The notes: generated by a model from the sequence alone, not told the origin. A DNA stretch of 64,000 nucleotides from Flavimobilis soli (GCF_002564025.1 NZ_PDJH01000001.1:1-64000), one strand, 5' to 3'. Shown: positions 38,064-48,205, counted from the stretch's first letter. Translations and numbers: made by a program.

Positions 38064-38096
38064 GACGGGCGGCGGCACCTGGTGCCGCCGCCCGTC
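38064..38096 (+). terminator. Terminator hairpin after the first YGQQP membrane gene
   Basis: GACGGGCGGCGGCAC pairs perfectly with GTGCCGCCGCCCGTC around a CTG loop: 15 bp, starting 17 bases after the stop. No T-tract, as is usual in high-GC genomes. Confidence 0.65.
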
Positions 38097-38247
38097 GGCG
38101 TCCCTGCACGGGTGAACCTCCGCGAAAGGGGCATGTCCCATGGGCATCTGGGCCTTTCGTCACTACGCTGTGGGGCGATGACGTGCGGCATCGCACGATG
38201 TCCCGGCGACAGCCGGTAAGTCCTGCCCCGATCTGAGGAGCGAACGA

Positions 38248-39090
38248 ATGTCTGACAGCAACGTCCCGCCGTACCCGGGCGAGGTGCCCGGCCCGGACGG
38301 CCAGCCGCCGTACGGCGCTCCGACGCCGCCGCCGGGGCAGCCCGCTCCTGGCCAGCAGCCTTACGGTCAGCAGCCGCCCGCCGGTCAGCCCTACGGCCAG
38401 CAGGCGTTCCAGCCAGGTCCTGGTCAGAGCCCGATCGACGTCGGCGCGGCCTTCTCCTACGGCTGGGAGAAGTTCACCAAGAACGTCGGCCCGATCATCC
38501 TCGGCGCCCTCGTGTGGGGCGTCGGCATCGGCGTCCTCATCGGCATCTTCTACGCGATGATCATCGGTGGCGCCGCTGCGGCGTCGTCGCTCGACTCGAG
38601 CGGGGGCTTCCTCGCGGTCGGCTTCGGCAGCATGGTGCTCTTCTTCGGCGTCTCGCTCGTGCTCGGCATGTTCTTCCAGGCGGCGGCGACGAACGTCGGG
38701 CTCGTCGCCACGACGGGCCGACAGATCACCGTCGGTGACTTCTTCTCCGTCCCGAACTTCTCGAAGGCGCTCCTGACGGCGCTCCTGGTCGGCCTCGCCT
38801 CCGCGGTGTCGACGGTCGTCGTGGTGGGCCCGCTCGTGGTCGGCTTCTTCGGCATCTTCGCGCTCCACTTCGCGATCGACAAGGGCCTCGGCGCCGTCGA
38901 CGCGATCAAGGCGAGCGTCGACGTCGCGCTGAAGAACGCTGGTCAGGTGGCGCTCCTCATGCTTCTCGTCTACGTCGCGAACGCCGTGGGCAGCGCGATC
39001 TGTGGTGTCGGCCTCATCGTGTCGATGCCCGTCGCGATGATCGCCACCGCGTACTGCTACCGCCGCGTCGTCGGCGAGCAGCCGGTCTGA
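38248..39090 (+). CDS. Tyr-Gly-Gln-Gln-Pro-rich membrane protein, intact paralogue
   Basis: A 280-residue paralogue of the preceding gene. Residues 1-65 are Pro/Gly/Gln-rich (PYGQQPPAGQPYGQQ), followed by about five membrane segments including SKALLTALLVGLASAVSTVVVV (in two overlapping motifs) and a conserved-looking FSYGWEKFTKNVGPIILGAL. GAGGAG stands about 8 bases before ATG. The domain resembles uncharacterised actinobacterial integral membrane proteins. No catalytic motif seen. Confidence 0.82.
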   Translation: MSDSNVPPYPGEVPGPDGQPPYGAPTPPPGQPAPGQQPYGQQPPAGQPYGQQAFQPGPGQSPIDVGAAFSYGWEKFTKNVGPIILGALVWGVGIGVLIGIFYAMIIGGAAAASSLDSSGGFLAVGFGSMVLFFGVSLVLGMFFQAAATNVGLVATTGRQITVGDFFSVPNFSKALLTALLVGLASAVSTVVVVGPLVVGFFGIFALHFAIDKGLGAVDAIKASVDVALKNAGQVALLMLLVYVANAVGSAICGVGLIVSMPVAMIATAYCYRRVVGEQPV

Positions 39091-39101
39091 CGCTCAGCGC
39101 A

Positions 39102-39135
39102 AGAGGCCCGGCACCCGTGGGGGTGCCGGGCCTCT
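39102..39135. terminator. Strong hairpin between convergent genes
   Basis: AGAGGCCCGGCACCC (39102-39116), loop GTGG, GGGTGCCGGGCCTCT (39121-39135): a perfect 15-bp stem between two convergent stops. Confidence 0.85.
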
Positions 39136-39153
39136 CGCGTACCACGGGCTGGG

Positions 39154-40008
39154 TCAGACGGGCTCGGTCACGAAGTCGATGAGCTCCTCGACTCGACCGA
39201 GCAGGGCGGGCTCGAGGTCGGCGTACGAGCGCACCGTGCCGAGGATCCGCTTCCACCCTTGCGCGACGTCGGCCTGGTCGGCGTGCGGCCAGCCGAGCTC
39301 CCGCAGGATCCCGGTCTTCCATTCGGTGCCGCGTTCGATGACGGGCCACCGCTCGAGGCCCAGACGCGCCGGGCGGACCGCCTGCCAGACGTCGACGAAC
39401 GGGTGGCCCAGCACCTTGACGGTGCCGTCGGGCACGAGGCGCAGCGCCTCGTCGGCGAGGCGGCGCTCCTTCGAGCCGGGCACGAGGTGGTCGACGAGCA
39501 CGCCGACCCGACGCTCGCGGCTGGGCCGGAACTCGCGCAGGGCGTCCGCCAGGTTGTCGACCCCGTCGAGCAGCTCGACGACGACGCCCTCGACGCGCAG
39601 GTCGTCGCCCCAGACACGCTCGACGAGCTCGGCGTCGTGCTTGCCCTCGACCCAGATGCGCGAGCCGCGCGCCACACGTGCGCGGGCGTCGCGGACGACC
39701 GTCGAGCCCGACGCCGTGCGCGTCGGGGCGGCGGGCGCGCTCTTGACGGGTGGCGTGAGCACGACCGGCTCGCCGTCGATCCAGAAGCCCGGGCCGAGGG
39801 GGAACGTGCGCGTGCGGCCCGCACGGTCCTCGAGCTCGACGACGTGCTGGCCGCCGGACTTCTCGACGCGGACGACCGCGCCGACCCAGCCGGTCATGAC
39901 CTCTTCGACGACCGTCCCGCGCTCGGCGGGGACGGGACGGGAGACGGGGCGGCGGCGGTGGTGGTCCGCGCCGCCGGACAGGACGTCGGAGCCGTATCGA
40001 TCGTGCAC
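39154..40008 (-). CDS. DUF3097 protein, TOPRIM-like
   Basis: A 284-residue actinobacterial DUF3097 protein. The N-terminal third is a small beta domain ([24 protein letters not shown]). The C-terminal part has the motif [16 protein letters not shown] followed by [14 protein letters not shown] and [14 protein letters not shown]. The Glu-Gly-Lys-x-Asp pattern and the later acidic strand recall TOPRIM nucleotidyl-transfer or nuclease domains, but this is inference from motif shape. GTG start with TAAGGT 6 bases upstream. Divergent from hrcA. Confidence 0.88.
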   Translation of the reverse strand: MHDRYGSDVLSGGADHHRRRPVSRPVPAERGTVVEEVMTGWVGAVVRVEKSGGQHVVELEDRAGRTRTFPLGPGFWIDGEPVVLTPPVKSAPAAPTRTASGSTVVRDARARVARGSRIWVEGKHDAELVERVWGDDLRVEGVVVELLDGVDNLADALREFRPSRERRVGVLVDHLVPGSKERRLADEALRLVPDGTVKVLGHPFVDVWQAVRPARLGLERWPVIERGTEWKTGILRELGWPHADQADVAQGWKRILGTVRSYADLEPALLGRVEELIDFVTEPV

Positions 40009-40014
40009 GCGGTC

Positions 40015-40020
40015 ACCTTA
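40015..40020 (-). promoter_or_regulatory. -10 hexamer TAAGGT for the DUF3097 gene
   Basis: TAAGGT on the minus strand, then GACCGC, then GTG at 40008. Confidence 0.5.
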
Positions 40021-40116
40021 CCCGCGGGTGCTGGCCGGTTCCGGGCCGGTGCGGCGGTGTCCGAGACTTCGCGGACAGCGTGACGCAGACCGCGGCCCTG
40101 CAGCCCGCCGGACCGT

Positions 40117-40122
40117 TAGGAT
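40117..40122 (+). promoter_or_regulatory. -10 hexamer TAGGAT for hrcA-dnaJ
   Basis: TAGGAT immediately abuts the CIRCE element, placing the predicted start of transcription inside the operator. Confidence 0.5.
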
Positions 40123-40148
40123 TGGCACTCGAAGGCCGGGAGTGCGAA
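40122..40148. promoter_or_regulatory. CIRCE element, HrcA operator
   Basis: TTGGCACTC (40122-40130), nine bases, GAGTGCGAA (40140-40148). It matches the CIRCE consensus TTAGCACTC-N9-GAGTGCTAA with one change in each arm. It lies 52 bases before hrcA, so hrcA-dnaJ should be repressed by HrcA and released on heat stress. Confidence 0.9.
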
Positions 40149-40199
40149 CAGCGGGCACGCCCGGCGACGGACGGGCACGACGGAGGAGGCGGCGCAGGT

Positions 40200-41219
40200 A
40201 TGAGCACAGAGCGCAGGCTCGACGTGCTGCGTGCGATCGTCGAGGACTACGTGACGACGCGCGAGCCCGTGGGCTCGAAGCTTCTCGCCGAGCGGCACCA
40301 CCTCGGGGTGTCGCCCGCGACCATCCGCAACGACATGGCCGCGCTCGAGGAGGAGGGGCTGATCGCCCAGCCCCACACGTCCGCGGGCCGCGTGCCGACC
40401 GACCGCGGCTACCGGCTCTTCGTCGACAAGCTCGCCGAGGTCAAGCCGCTCTCGCGACCCGAGCGCCGTGCGATCTCGACGTTCCTCGACCAGGCCGTCG
40501 ACCTCGACGACGTGATCTTCCGGGCGTCGCGCCTCCTCGCGCACCTCACCCAGCAGGTCGCCGTCGTGCAGTACCCGTCGCTGCGGCGGTCGGGGCTGCG
40601 CCACCTCGAGCTCGTGCCCGTCCCCGGGGACCGGCTCCTCGTCGTCATCATCACGGACACCGGCCGCGTCGAGCAGCGCACGCTCGCCCTGAGCGCGGGC
40701 GTCGACGAGGCGCTCATCGCCATCGTCCGGGGTCGCCTCAACGCGGCCGTGCTCGGACGCCGCCTTCCCGAGATCCGGGAGGCGCTGCCGGGTCTCCTCG
40801 ACGAGTTCGAGGAGTCGCAGCGCCCGCTCGTCCAGGAGATCTTCGACCTCCTGGCGGACACCCTCGCGGAGGAGACCGAGGAGCGCATCGTGCTCTCGGG
40901 CACCGCGAACCTCGCGCGCAGCGACGCCGGCCTCGAGCACTCGTTGCGCCCCGTCCTCGAGGCGCTCGAGGAGGAGGTCGTCCTGCTCGGCCTGCTCACC
41001 GACATGGCCGAGGACTCGCACGGCGTCGCCGTGCGCATCGGGCACGAGACCCAGCACGCGGGCCTCTCCGTCACCTCTGTCGTCAGTACCGGTTACGGTA
41101 CTGAGGGTGACTCGGTCGCGCTGCTCGGCTCGATCGGCCCGACCCGGATGGACTACCCGGGGACGATCGCCTCGGTGCGCGCGGTCGCCCGCTATCTCAC
41201 ACGCATCCTCGCCACCTGA
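40200..41219 (+). CDS. hrcA: Heat-inducible transcription repressor HrcA
   Basis: A 339-residue repressor. N-terminal winged helix ([26 protein letters not shown] and [18 protein letters not shown], quoted as short motifs within them) is followed by the GAF-like and dimerisation domains ending in [26 protein letters not shown] lies 14 bases before ATG 40200. It is cotranscribed with dnaJ and autoregulated through the CIRCE element upstream. Confidence 0.96.
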   Translation: MSTERRLDVLRAIVEDYVTTREPVGSKLLAERHHLGVSPATIRNDMAALEEEGLIAQPHTSAGRVPTDRGYRLFVDKLAEVKPLSRPERRAISTFLDQAVDLDDVIFRASRLLAHLTQQVAVVQYPSLRRSGLRHLELVPVPGDRLLVVIITDTGRVEQRTLALSAGVDEALIAIVRGRLNAAVLGRRLPEIREALPGLLDEFEESQRPLVQEIFDLLADTLAEETEERIVLSGTANLARSDAGLEHSLRPVLEALEEEVVLLGLLTDMAEDSHGVAVRIGHETQHAGLSVTSVVSTGYGTEGDSVALLGSIGPTRMDYPGTIASVRAVARYLTRILAT

Positions 41220-41279
41220 GCGGACGCGCCCGCCCTGCGGGCCCGCGCCACCCTCGACCCACCACCAGGAAGCAGCTTC

Positions 41280-42392
41280 GTGACGGACTACTACGAGATC
41301 CTCGGCGTCCCGCGTGACGCGACCCAGGACCAGATCAAGAAGGCATACCGCAAGCTCGCACGCGAGCTGCACCCGGACGTCGCCGGGGCGGACGCCGAGG
41401 AGCGGTTCAAGGACGTCACGCGCGCCTACGAGGTCCTCGGCAGCCCCGACAAGCGCCAGTCGTACGACATGGGCACCGACCCGTCGGCACCTGGTGGTGG
41501 CCAGGGCGGCGCCTTCGGCTTCCAGGACATCTTCGAGACGTTCTTCGGCGGCGGACAGGCCCAGCGCGGTCCCGTGCCGCGCTCGCGTCGCGGCCAGGAC
41601 GCGCTCGTCCGCCTCGACATCGACCTCGCGGAGGCGACCTTCGGCACGCGCCGCGAGCTGCCGATCGACACGGCCGTCGTCTGCTCCACCTGTGGCGGCT
41701 CCTGCTGCCGCCCCGGCACGTCCGTGCGCACCTGCGAGGTGTGCGGCGGCCGCGGCTCGGTGCAGCGCGTCGCGCGGTCCTTCCTCGGCCAGGTCATGAC
41801 GACCGCGCCGTGCTCGGCCTGCCAGGGCCACGGCACGACCGTGCCCGAGCCCTGCCCCGACTGCGCCGGCGAGGGCCGCGTGCGCAGCCGCCGCACGCTC
41901 GTCGTCGAGGTGCCCGCCGGCGTCGACACGGGCACCCGCATCAAGATGACCGGCCAGGGCGAGGCCGGCCCCGCCGGTGGCCCGGCCGGCGACATCTACG
42001 TCGAGATCCGCGAGAAGCGCCACGAGCGCTTCATCCGCCGGGGCGACGACCTGCACTGCACGCTCGAGATCCCGATGACTGCGGCCGCCCTCGGCACCAC
42101 GATCGAGCTCGAGACCCTCGACGGCGTCCAGGAGGTCGTGTGCCCGCCCGGCACGCAGCCCGGTGACACCGTCACGCTGCGCAACCTCGGCGTCGGCCAC
42201 CTCCACGTCGGCGGGCGCGGCGACCTCGAGGTCCACGTCGACGTCGTCGTCCCGACCGGTCTCGACGAGGAGCAGGCCGAGCTGCTGCGTCGTCTCGCCG
42301 CCCTGCGCGGCGAGGAGAAGCCGGAGGCCAAGGTCTCCGCTGCGCACCCCGGTGTCTTCCAGCGGCTGCGCGAGAAGATCGCAGGCCGCTGA
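41280..42392 (+). CDS. dnaJ: Chaperone DnaJ (DnaJ2 type)
   Basis: Co-chaperone of DnaK, 370 residues. The J domain has the HPD motif (LHPDVAG, about residue 32). A Gly/Phe region (GGGQGGAFGFQDIFETFFGGG) precedes four zinc repeats: CSTCGGSC, CEVCGGRG, CSACQGHG and CPDCAGEG. The first repeat has Cys where the family has Gly. The C-terminal substrate domains are intact. GTG start at 41280 with AGGAAGC upstream. It follows hrcA by 60 bases, the standard actinobacterial hrcA-dnaJ2 pair. Confidence 0.96.
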   Translation: MTDYYEILGVPRDATQDQIKKAYRKLARELHPDVAGADAEERFKDVTRAYEVLGSPDKRQSYDMGTDPSAPGGGQGGAFGFQDIFETFFGGGQAQRGPVPRSRRGQDALVRLDIDLAEATFGTRRELPIDTAVVCSTCGGSCCRPGTSVRTCEVCGGRGSVQRVARSFLGQVMTTAPCSACQGHGTTVPEPCPDCAGEGRVRSRRTLVVEVPAGVDTGTRIKMTGQGEAGPAGGPAGDIYVEIREKRHERFIRRGDDLHCTLEIPMTAAALGTTIELETLDGVQEVVCPPGTQPGDTVTLRNLGVGHLHVGGRGDLEVHVDVVVPTGLDEEQAELLRRLAALRGEEKPEAKVSAAHPGVFQRLREKIAGR

Positions 42393-42419
42393 CCGCACGC
42401 GACGTGAGAGGGTGCGCAG

Positions 42420-43193
42420 ATGAGCGCTCCGGTGTTCCTGGCTGAGTCCGCCAGGCTCGAGAAGTACCCCGTCGGTTCGGTCTACGTCCTCGACGGCCCC
42501 GAGGGCCGGCACGCGGGCGTCGTCCAGCGTCGCCGCCCCGGCGAGCAGATCGACGTGGTCGACGGCGAGGGCCTGCGCCTGCGCTGCACGATCCGCGACG
42601 TTCACGACTCGCAGGTGACGCTCGAGGTCGACGAGGTGTGCCGCGACCGCGACCCTGTCCCGCACCTCGTGCTCGTCCAGGCGCTCGCCAAGGGCGACCG
42701 GGACGAGCTCGCGATCGAGGCCGCGACCGAGGTGGGCGTCGACGGCGTCATCCCGTGGCAGGCCTCGCGGTCGATCGTCGTGTGGCGCGGCGACCGCGCG
42801 GCGCGCTCGCGCGCCCGCTGGGTCGCGACCGTCCGCACCGCGACGAAGCAGGCGCGCCGCGCGCGCATCCCCGAGGTCGAGGAGGCGCTGACGACGTCGC
42901 GCCTCGCCGCGCGCACGGCCGAGGTCGTCGCGGGCGGGGGAGCGGTGCTCGTCCTCCACGAGGAGGCGACGACGCCGATCTCGGCGGCCGCGCTCCCGGG
43001 ACCTGGCGCGGACGCCCAGGTTCTCGTCGTCGTCGGGCCTGAGGGCGGTATCTCCGCCGAGGAGCTCGCGGAGCTCACGGACGCGGGCGCACAGCCCGTG
43101 CTCCTCGGTCCGCACGTCCTGCGCACCTCGACCGCGGGTCCCGTCGCGCTCGCGCTCCTCGCGGACCGGCTGGGCTTCTGGGGCGGTCGCTGA
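42420..43193 (+). CDS. rsmE: 16S rRNA (uracil1498-N3)-methyltransferase RsmE
   Basis: SPOUT-class methyltransferase of 257 residues. VLVQALAKGDRDELAIEAATEVGVDGVIPW and VVVGPEGGISAEELAELTDAGA (shown as overlapping family motifs KGDRDELAIEAATEVG and VGPEGGIS) carry the knot and SAM site, with LGPHVLRTSTAGPVAL near the end. It follows dnaJ by 27 bases, the usual order. Confidence 0.95.
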   Translation: MSAPVFLAESARLEKYPVGSVYVLDGPEGRHAGVVQRRRPGEQIDVVDGEGLRLRCTIRDVHDSQVTLEVDEVCRDRDPVPHLVLVQALAKGDRDELAIEAATEVGVDGVIPWQASRSIVVWRGDRAARSRARWVATVRTATKQARRARIPEVEEALTTSRLAARTAEVVAGGGAVLVLHEEATTPISAAALPGPGADAQVLVVVGPEGGISAEELAELTDAGAQPVLLGPHVLRTSTAGPVALALLADRLGFWGGR

Positions 43194-43199
43194 ACCGCG

Positions 43200-43535
43200 T
43201 CAGCCGAGGTTGACCACGGCGACGACCGTGCCGACGAGGAGACCGACCACGGCGACGACGCCGAGGACGATGCCGACGAACGCCAGCGGCGTCATCCCTC
43301 CGGTCGGGACGAGCGTCGCGTCACGGACGTCGGCCACGTTGACGTAGACGGGCACGGGCGTGCCCTCGCGCCAGCGGATCGTGGCAAGCCCTCCCGCGCT
43401 GATCGGGCCGCGGGCGCGCCCCAGAGCCCACGTACCGTCCGGCAGCGGGTACTGGAACTCCCACACCGGCGTGCGTGAGTACGACGCCTGGCGGACGATG
43501 ACGCCGGTGACCTGGACCCGCTGTGGCTTGCCCAT
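43200..43535 (-). CDS. Small membrane protein, DUF3592-like
   Basis: A 111-residue protein with an N-terminal beta-rich domain (QVTGVIVRQASYSRTPVWEF, then IRWREGTPVPVYVNVAD) and a single C-terminal membrane segment (AFVGIVLGVVAVVGLLVGTV). This resembles DUF3592 proteins. Start ATG 43535; the longer in-frame extension to 43721 runs through the neighbouring gene and is not credible. Function unknown. Confidence 0.72.
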   Translation of the reverse strand: MGKPQRVQVTGVIVRQASYSRTPVWEFQYPLPDGTWALGRARGPISAGGLATIRWREGTPVPVYVNVADVRDATLVPTGGMTPLAFVGIVLGVVAVVGLLVGTVVAVVNLG

Positions 43536-43584
43536 CAGACGTGCCCTGCTCCGAGACGCGGCGCCAACCCCGAGATCGTCCGCA

Positions 43585-44079
43585 TCACTTGACGTCGATC
43601 GTCGCGGAGACGAGGTTGAGCGGCTCGCCGTCCATCGCGGACGCCTCGAAGACCGCGATCGTCCAGCTGCCGGTCTCGAGGTCGACCGTGGTCTCGAACG
43701 GGCCGACCTCACCGTTCGCACCGGTCATCGTGCTGCCTTGCTGCGCGGGCTCCTCGAAGGAGCCGTCCGCGGGGTACACGACCCAGCTGAGGTTCCCCTC
43801 GAACGCCGTCGCCTCGCCCGCGATCGTGACGGTGGGTCCGGTGACGACGGCGCCGTCGAGCGGGCTTGTCAGGACGGTCGTGCCGTTGGTCGCGGGCTCC
43901 GCAGCGGTGGGCTCGGGCGTGGCCTCCTCGGGAGCGCGAGTGGTGGTCGCGGGCGCCGAGCTCGCGGCAGCAGACGTCGTCGGAGCGGTCGCCGCGGGCG
44001 TCCCCTCGTCGGCGCACGCCGCGAGCGAGCCGGCGAGCAGCGCGAGGACGAGCGCGGACCGGGCGGTCGAGCGGGACAT
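43585..44079 (-). CDS. Lipoprotein with Gmad2 immunoglobulin-like domain
   Basis: A 164-residue exported lipoprotein. The signal peptide ends in lipobox LAAC (SLAACADEG). A Thr/Ser/Ala/Pro-rich linker follows, then a Gmad2-type beta-sandwich (SPLDGAVVTGPTVTIAGEA, TAFEGNLSWVVYPADG) of the kind found in spore-germination-related and other surface proteins. AGGAGG lies 4 bases before ATG 44079, which fixes the start. Role probably in cell-envelope binding. Confidence 0.85.
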   Translation of the reverse strand: MSRSTARSALVLALLAGSLAACADEGTPAATAPTTSAAASSAPATTTRAPEEATPEPTAAEPATNGTTVLTSPLDGAVVTGPTVTIAGEATAFEGNLSWVVYPADGSFEEPAQQGSTMTGANGEVGPFETTVDLETGSWTIAVFEASAMDGEPLNLVSATIDVK

Positions 44080-44224
44080 GGTGCCTCCTGAGGTTGGACC
44101 GACGTGACGGTGGACCCACTCTGCCAGCAGCGCGTCGTCCCCGGGCGGTCGACACGGCAGGGCGTCGGTAGACTGCTCGTGACCAGGACGTACCAGCGCG
44201 GAGGACGACGGCTCAGGCCGGCCC

Positions 44225-45337
44225 ATGCCAGAGACCACAGCACCAGCAGGACCGGGACGCCCCGACGACGCAGCGCCCGCCCGCACGCGCCAGCGCGCCG
44301 GCGCCCGGCTCGAGCACCGGATCGTCGTCCCGCCCCAGGTCGACATGGTCGCCCTCCTCGGCCCGCAGGACGGCGTCCTCAAGGCGATCGAGGACGGCTT
44401 CGAACGCGTCGACGTGCACGCGCGCGGCAACCAGATCACCGTGAGCGGCCCGGCGGGCGACGTGGCGCTCGCTGTCCGCCTCGTCGACGAGCTCCTCGAG
44501 CTCGCGGAGGCCGGGACCCCCCTCAGCCCGGAGGTCGTGTCGCGGTCCGTCGCGATGCTCGCCTCGCAGGGCGCGCCGCGTCCAGCCGAGGTGCTCAGCC
44601 AGGACATCGTGTCGAACCGTGGCCGGACGATCCGACCCAAGACGCTCGGTCAGAAGCGCTACGTCGACGCGATCGGGTCGTCGACCATCACGTTCGGCAT
44701 CGGCCCTGCAGGCACGGGCAAGACCTACCTCGCGATGGCGACCGCCGTGCAGGCGCTGCAGGCGAAGAAGGTCAGCAGGCTCGTGCTGACCCGGCCCGCG
44801 GTCGAGGCGGGGGAGCGGCTCGGGTTCCTGCCCGGCACGCTCACCGACAAGATCGACCCGTACCTGCGCCCGCTGTACGACGCGCTGCACGACATGATCG
44901 ACCCCGAGTCGATCCCGCGGCTCATGGAGTCCGGCACGATCGAGGTCGCGCCACTCGCCTACATGCGCGGTCGCACGCTCAACGACGCGTTCATCATCCT
45001 CGACGAGGCGCAGAACACGACGCCCGACCAGATGAAGATGTTCCTCACGCGCCTCGGCTTCGGCTCGACGATGGTCGTCACGGGCGACATCACGCAGGTC
45101 GACCTGCCCGGCGGTGTGCGCTCGGGCCTGCGCGTCGTCGAGGACGTGCTCAGCGGCGTCGACGACGTGGAGTTCTGCCACCTCACGAGCGAGGACGTCG
45201 TCCGCCACCGGCTCGTCGGCGAGATCATCGAGGCGTACGCCCGGTGGGACGTCGAGAAGCAGGCCACGCAGTCCACCTCTCGGCCGTCCGGCCGACCAGC
45301 ACGCACCCGCCCGGAGAGCCAGGAGAGGCACGCATGA
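44225..45337 (+). CDS. phoH: PhoH family ATPase
   Basis: A 370-residue PhoH-like P-loop protein. Walker A is [11 protein letters not shown] and Walker B is [18 protein letters not shown]. The N-terminal KH-like region ([19 protein letters not shown]) may bind RNA. It is thought to act in RNA and ribosome metabolism and always sits next to ybeY in actinobacteria, as here (4-base overlap). TAGACT at 44169-44174 is a plausible -10. Confidence 0.95.
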   Translation: MPETTAPAGPGRPDDAAPARTRQRAGARLEHRIVVPPQVDMVALLGPQDGVLKAIEDGFERVDVHARGNQITVSGPAGDVALAVRLVDELLELAEAGTPLSPEVVSRSVAMLASQGAPRPAEVLSQDIVSNRGRTIRPKTLGQKRYVDAIGSSTITFGIGPAGTGKTYLAMATAVQALQAKKVSRLVLTRPAVEAGERLGFLPGTLTDKIDPYLRPLYDALHDMIDPESIPRLMESGTIEVAPLAYMRGRTLNDAFIILDEAQNTTPDQMKMFLTRLGFGSTMVVTGDITQVDLPGGVRSGLRVVEDVLSGVDDVEFCHLTSEDVVRHRLVGEIIEAYARWDVEKQATQSTSRPSGRPARTRPESQERHA

Positions 45338-45786
45338 CGATCGAGGTCAACAACGAGTCGGGCTTCGAGGTCGACGAGGCGGAGTTCGCCGCGCTCGCAC
45401 GCTATGTCCTCGACGCGATGCACCTGCACCCGCAGACGGAGCTGTCGATCCTCATGGTCGGCACCGACGTCATGACGGAGCTGCACGTGCAGTGGATGGA
45501 CGAGCCCGGCCCGACCGACGTCCTGTCGTTCCCGATGGACGAGCTGCGGCCCGGCCGCGAGGACGACGTGACGCCCGCGGGTCTCCTCGGCGACGTCGTG
45601 CTGTGCCCCGAGGTCGCCGCGCAGCAGGCCAAGGCGGCGGGCCACTCGACGGTCGAGGAGATGCTCCTGCTGACGACGCACGGCATCCTGCACCTCCTCG
45701 GGTACGACCACGCGGAGCCGGAGGATGAGAAGGAGATGTTCGCCCTCCAGCGCAAGCTGCTGCTGACGTTCCTCGCGAGTCGATGA
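45334..45786 (+). CDS. ybeY: Endoribonuclease YbeY
   Basis: Zinc-dependent endoribonuclease of 150 residues for 16S rRNA 3'-end maturation and ribosome quality control. The metal site H-x3-H-x5-H is [11 protein letters not shown] (His116, His120, His126). [16 protein letters not shown] is the other family motif. Start ATG 45334 overlaps phoH, and its end overlaps corC. Confidence 0.97.
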   Translation: MTIEVNNESGFEVDEAEFAALARYVLDAMHLHPQTELSILMVGTDVMTELHVQWMDEPGPTDVLSFPMDELRPGREDDVTPAGLLGDVVLCPEVAAQQAKAAGHSTVEEMLLLTTHGILHLLGYDHAEPEDEKEMFALQRKLLLTFLASR

Positions 45787-47129
45787 GCGAGGTCCCGGTC
45801 CCCGCACTCCTCGTCGGCGCGACGCTCGGCATCGTGCTCGCCGCGCTGCTGAGCTCCGGCGAGGTCGCGGTACAACGCGTCACCCGCTCGTCGATGGCCG
45901 ACGTCGCCGAGAGCGGCACCAAGTCCGCCCGCCGCGCCGCAGCGCTCGTCACTGACCCTCGACGCACGGCGTCCGCCGCCGCGTTCTGGCGCATCGTCGC
46001 CGAGATGACCGCGACCGCGTGCATCACCCTGAGCCTCGAGCACGCGCTCGACGTCTGGTGGCACGTGCTCGGCCTCGCGGTCGTCGTGTCCTCGCTCGTC
46101 GCGCTCGTGCTCGTGCGCCTCAGCCCTCGTTCCTTCGGGCGGAGGCACCCCGCGAGCGTGCTCGTCGCGCTCAGCCCCCTCCTCCTGGCCGCCCTGAGGC
46201 TGGCCGGTTGGACCGCGGGAACGGCGCTCTCGTCGTCCGAGGAGGTCGGAGAGCACGAGCTCCAGGAGATGGTCGACCGGGTCAACGAGTCCGAGGTCAT
46301 CGAGGAGGAGGAGCGCGAGCTGATCCGCTCCGTCTTCGGGCTCGGCAGCACCCTCACGCGCGAGGTCATGGTCCCGCGCACCGACATGGTGACGACACCC
46401 ACGACGACGCTCCTGCCGAGCGCCCTGCGGCTCTTCCAGCGCTCGGGCTTCTCGCGCGTCCCCGTCGTCGGGGACTCCGAGGACGACGTGCGCGGCGTGG
46501 TGTACTTCAAGGACGTCGTCGACCGGCTGCACGGCGATCCTGTCTCCGGCTCAGGTGCCCCCGGCGACGCCGCGAGCACGACGGTCGAGGACGTCATGCG
46601 TCCCGCGCACTTCGTCCCCGAGTCGAAGCCCGTCGACGACCTGCTGCGCGACCTCCAGGAGTCGCGCTCGCACATGGCGCTCGTCGTCGACGAGTACGGC
46701 GGTACCGCCGGCCTCGTGACGATGGAGGACGCGATCGAGGAGATCGTCGGCGAGGTGACCGACGAGCACGACCCGGACGCGGCCGAGATCGTCGAGACCG
46801 GCCCGGGGGAGTACCGCGTGCCCGCCCGCACCAACCTCTGGGAGCTCGGCGAGCTGCTCGGCCTCGAGCTCGAGGACGACGACGTCGACACCGTCGCCGG
46901 TCTCCTCGCCAAGGCGCTCGGACGCGTCCCGCTCCTCGGCTCGCACGCCGAGGTCGCGGGCGTCCACCTCGTCGCCGAGCGCGTCGAGGGGCGGCGCAAG
47001 CGCGTCTCGACGATCCTCGCCCGCCGGCTGGACCCGCCCGAGAACGACCACAGCGACAGCGACCAGCGCGATCAGCGCACGTCGCGGCACGACCGTGCCG
47101 ACCGCAACGACCGCAGGAGTGACTCATGA
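45783..47129 (+). CDS. CNNM/CorC-type transporter-associated CBS protein
   Basis: A 448-residue hemolysin-C/CorC homologue. The DUF21 (CNNM) membrane domain with about four segments precedes two CBS domains ([11 protein letters not shown] and [19 protein letters not shown]) and a CorC_HlyC domain ([17 protein letters not shown]). Such proteins are linked to Mg2+ or Co2+ efflux. A Asp/Arg-rich tail of about 25 residues ends the protein. Overlaps ybeY and era by 4 bases each. Confidence 0.93.
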   Translation: MSEVPVPALLVGATLGIVLAALLSSGEVAVQRVTRSSMADVAESGTKSARRAAALVTDPRRTASAAAFWRIVAEMTATACITLSLEHALDVWWHVLGLAVVVSSLVALVLVRLSPRSFGRRHPASVLVALSPLLLAALRLAGWTAGTALSSSEEVGEHELQEMVDRVNESEVIEEEERELIRSVFGLGSTLTREVMVPRTDMVTTPTTTLLPSALRLFQRSGFSRVPVVGDSEDDVRGVVYFKDVVDRLHGDPVSGSGAPGDAASTTVEDVMRPAHFVPESKPVDDLLRDLQESRSHMALVVDEYGGTAGLVTMEDAIEEIVGEVTDEHDPDAAEIVETGPGEYRVPARTNLWELGELLGLELEDDDVDTVAGLLAKALGRVPLLGSHAEVAGVHLVAERVEGRRKRVSTILARRLDPPENDHSDSDQRDQRTSRHDRADRNDRRSDS

Positions 47130-48064
47130 CCCGCAAGCCCTCGAACGACGCCGGGGAGTTCCGTTCCGGCTTCGCCTGCCTCGTGGGGCGCCCGAACGCG
47201 GGCAAGTCCACCCTGACGAACGCGCTCGTCGGCGAGAAGGTCGCGATCACCTCGGGTCGTCCGCAGACGACGCGTCACACGATCCGCGGCATCGTGCACC
47301 GCGACGACGCACAGCTCGTGCTCGTCGACACCCCCGGCCTGCACCGTCCGCGCACGCTGCTCGGCGAGCGGCTCAACACCCTCGTGCGGGACACGCTGAC
47401 CGAGGTCGACGTGATCGTGTTCTGCCTGCCCGCCGACCAGAAGGTCGGCCCCGGCGACCGGTTCATCGCGGGCGAGCTCGCGTCCGTCATGCGCGGACGC
47501 CGCCCGACCCCCGTCGTCGCCGCCGTCACGAAGGCCGACAAGGTGTCGCGCCAGGAGCTCGCCGACCAGCTCCTGGCGGTGTCCGCGCTCGGCGACTGGG
47601 CCGACATCGTCCCCGTGTCCGCCGTCGGCGGCTACCAGGTCGACGAGCTCGCGGACGTCCTCGTCACCCACCTGCCCGTCGGTCCCGTGCTGTACCCGGA
47701 CGGCGAGCTCACCGACGAGCCCGAGGCCGTCATGGTCGCCGAGCTCGTGCGCGAGGCCGCGCTCGAGGGCGTGCGCGACGAGCTTCCGCACTCGCTCGCC
47801 GTCGTCGTCGACGAGATCGTGCCGCGCGAGGGCAGCCGCAAGGACGACCCGCTCGTGGACGTGCGCGTCAACCTGTTCGTCGAGCGGGACTCGCAGAAGG
47901 CGATCATCATCGGCAAGGGCGGCTCGCGCCTGCGTGACGTGGGCAGCCGCGCGCGCCAGGGCATCGAGCGGCTCCTCGGGAGCCGGGTCTACCTCGACCT
48001 GCACGTCAAGGTTGCCAAGGACTGGCAGCGCGACCCGAAGCAGCTCGGTCGTCTCGGCTTCTGA
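47126..48064 (+). CDS. era: GTPase Era
   Basis: A 312-residue GTPase that assists 16S rRNA maturation and 30S assembly. G1 GRPNAGKST, G2 with ITSGRPQTTRH, G3 DTPGL and G4 TKADK are present. The C-terminal KH domain has IIIGKGGSRLRDVGSRAR. Last gene of the phoH-ybeY-corC-era operon. Confidence 0.97.
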   Translation: MTRKPSNDAGEFRSGFACLVGRPNAGKSTLTNALVGEKVAITSGRPQTTRHTIRGIVHRDDAQLVLVDTPGLHRPRTLLGERLNTLVRDTLTEVDVIVFCLPADQKVGPGDRFIAGELASVMRGRRPTPVVAAVTKADKVSRQELADQLLAVSALGDWADIVPVSAVGGYQVDELADVLVTHLPVGPVLYPDGELTDEPEAVMVAELVREAALEGVRDELPHSLAVVVDEIVPREGSRKDDPLVDVRVNLFVERDSQKAIIIGKGGSRLRDVGSRARQGIERLLGSRVYLDLHVKVAKDWQRDPKQLGRLGF

Positions 48065-48205
48065 CCACACCCCGCTCCGGGGCGTCCACGCTGTGCCCCG
48101 TGGGGCGTCTCGCCGCGCGATCCGGGCCGATCCTCGCTAGATTCGGGGCGGTCCGTCGTCGTCGTACGTGGTCGACGGGCTCCAGGTTCGAGAGAAAGAA
48201 GCGCC

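Noticed and set aside
39154..40008. DUF3097 as the missing JetD
   Set aside because: TOPRIM resemblance is weak, it is about 13 kb away and it is found widely in actinobacteria independent of Wadjet systems.
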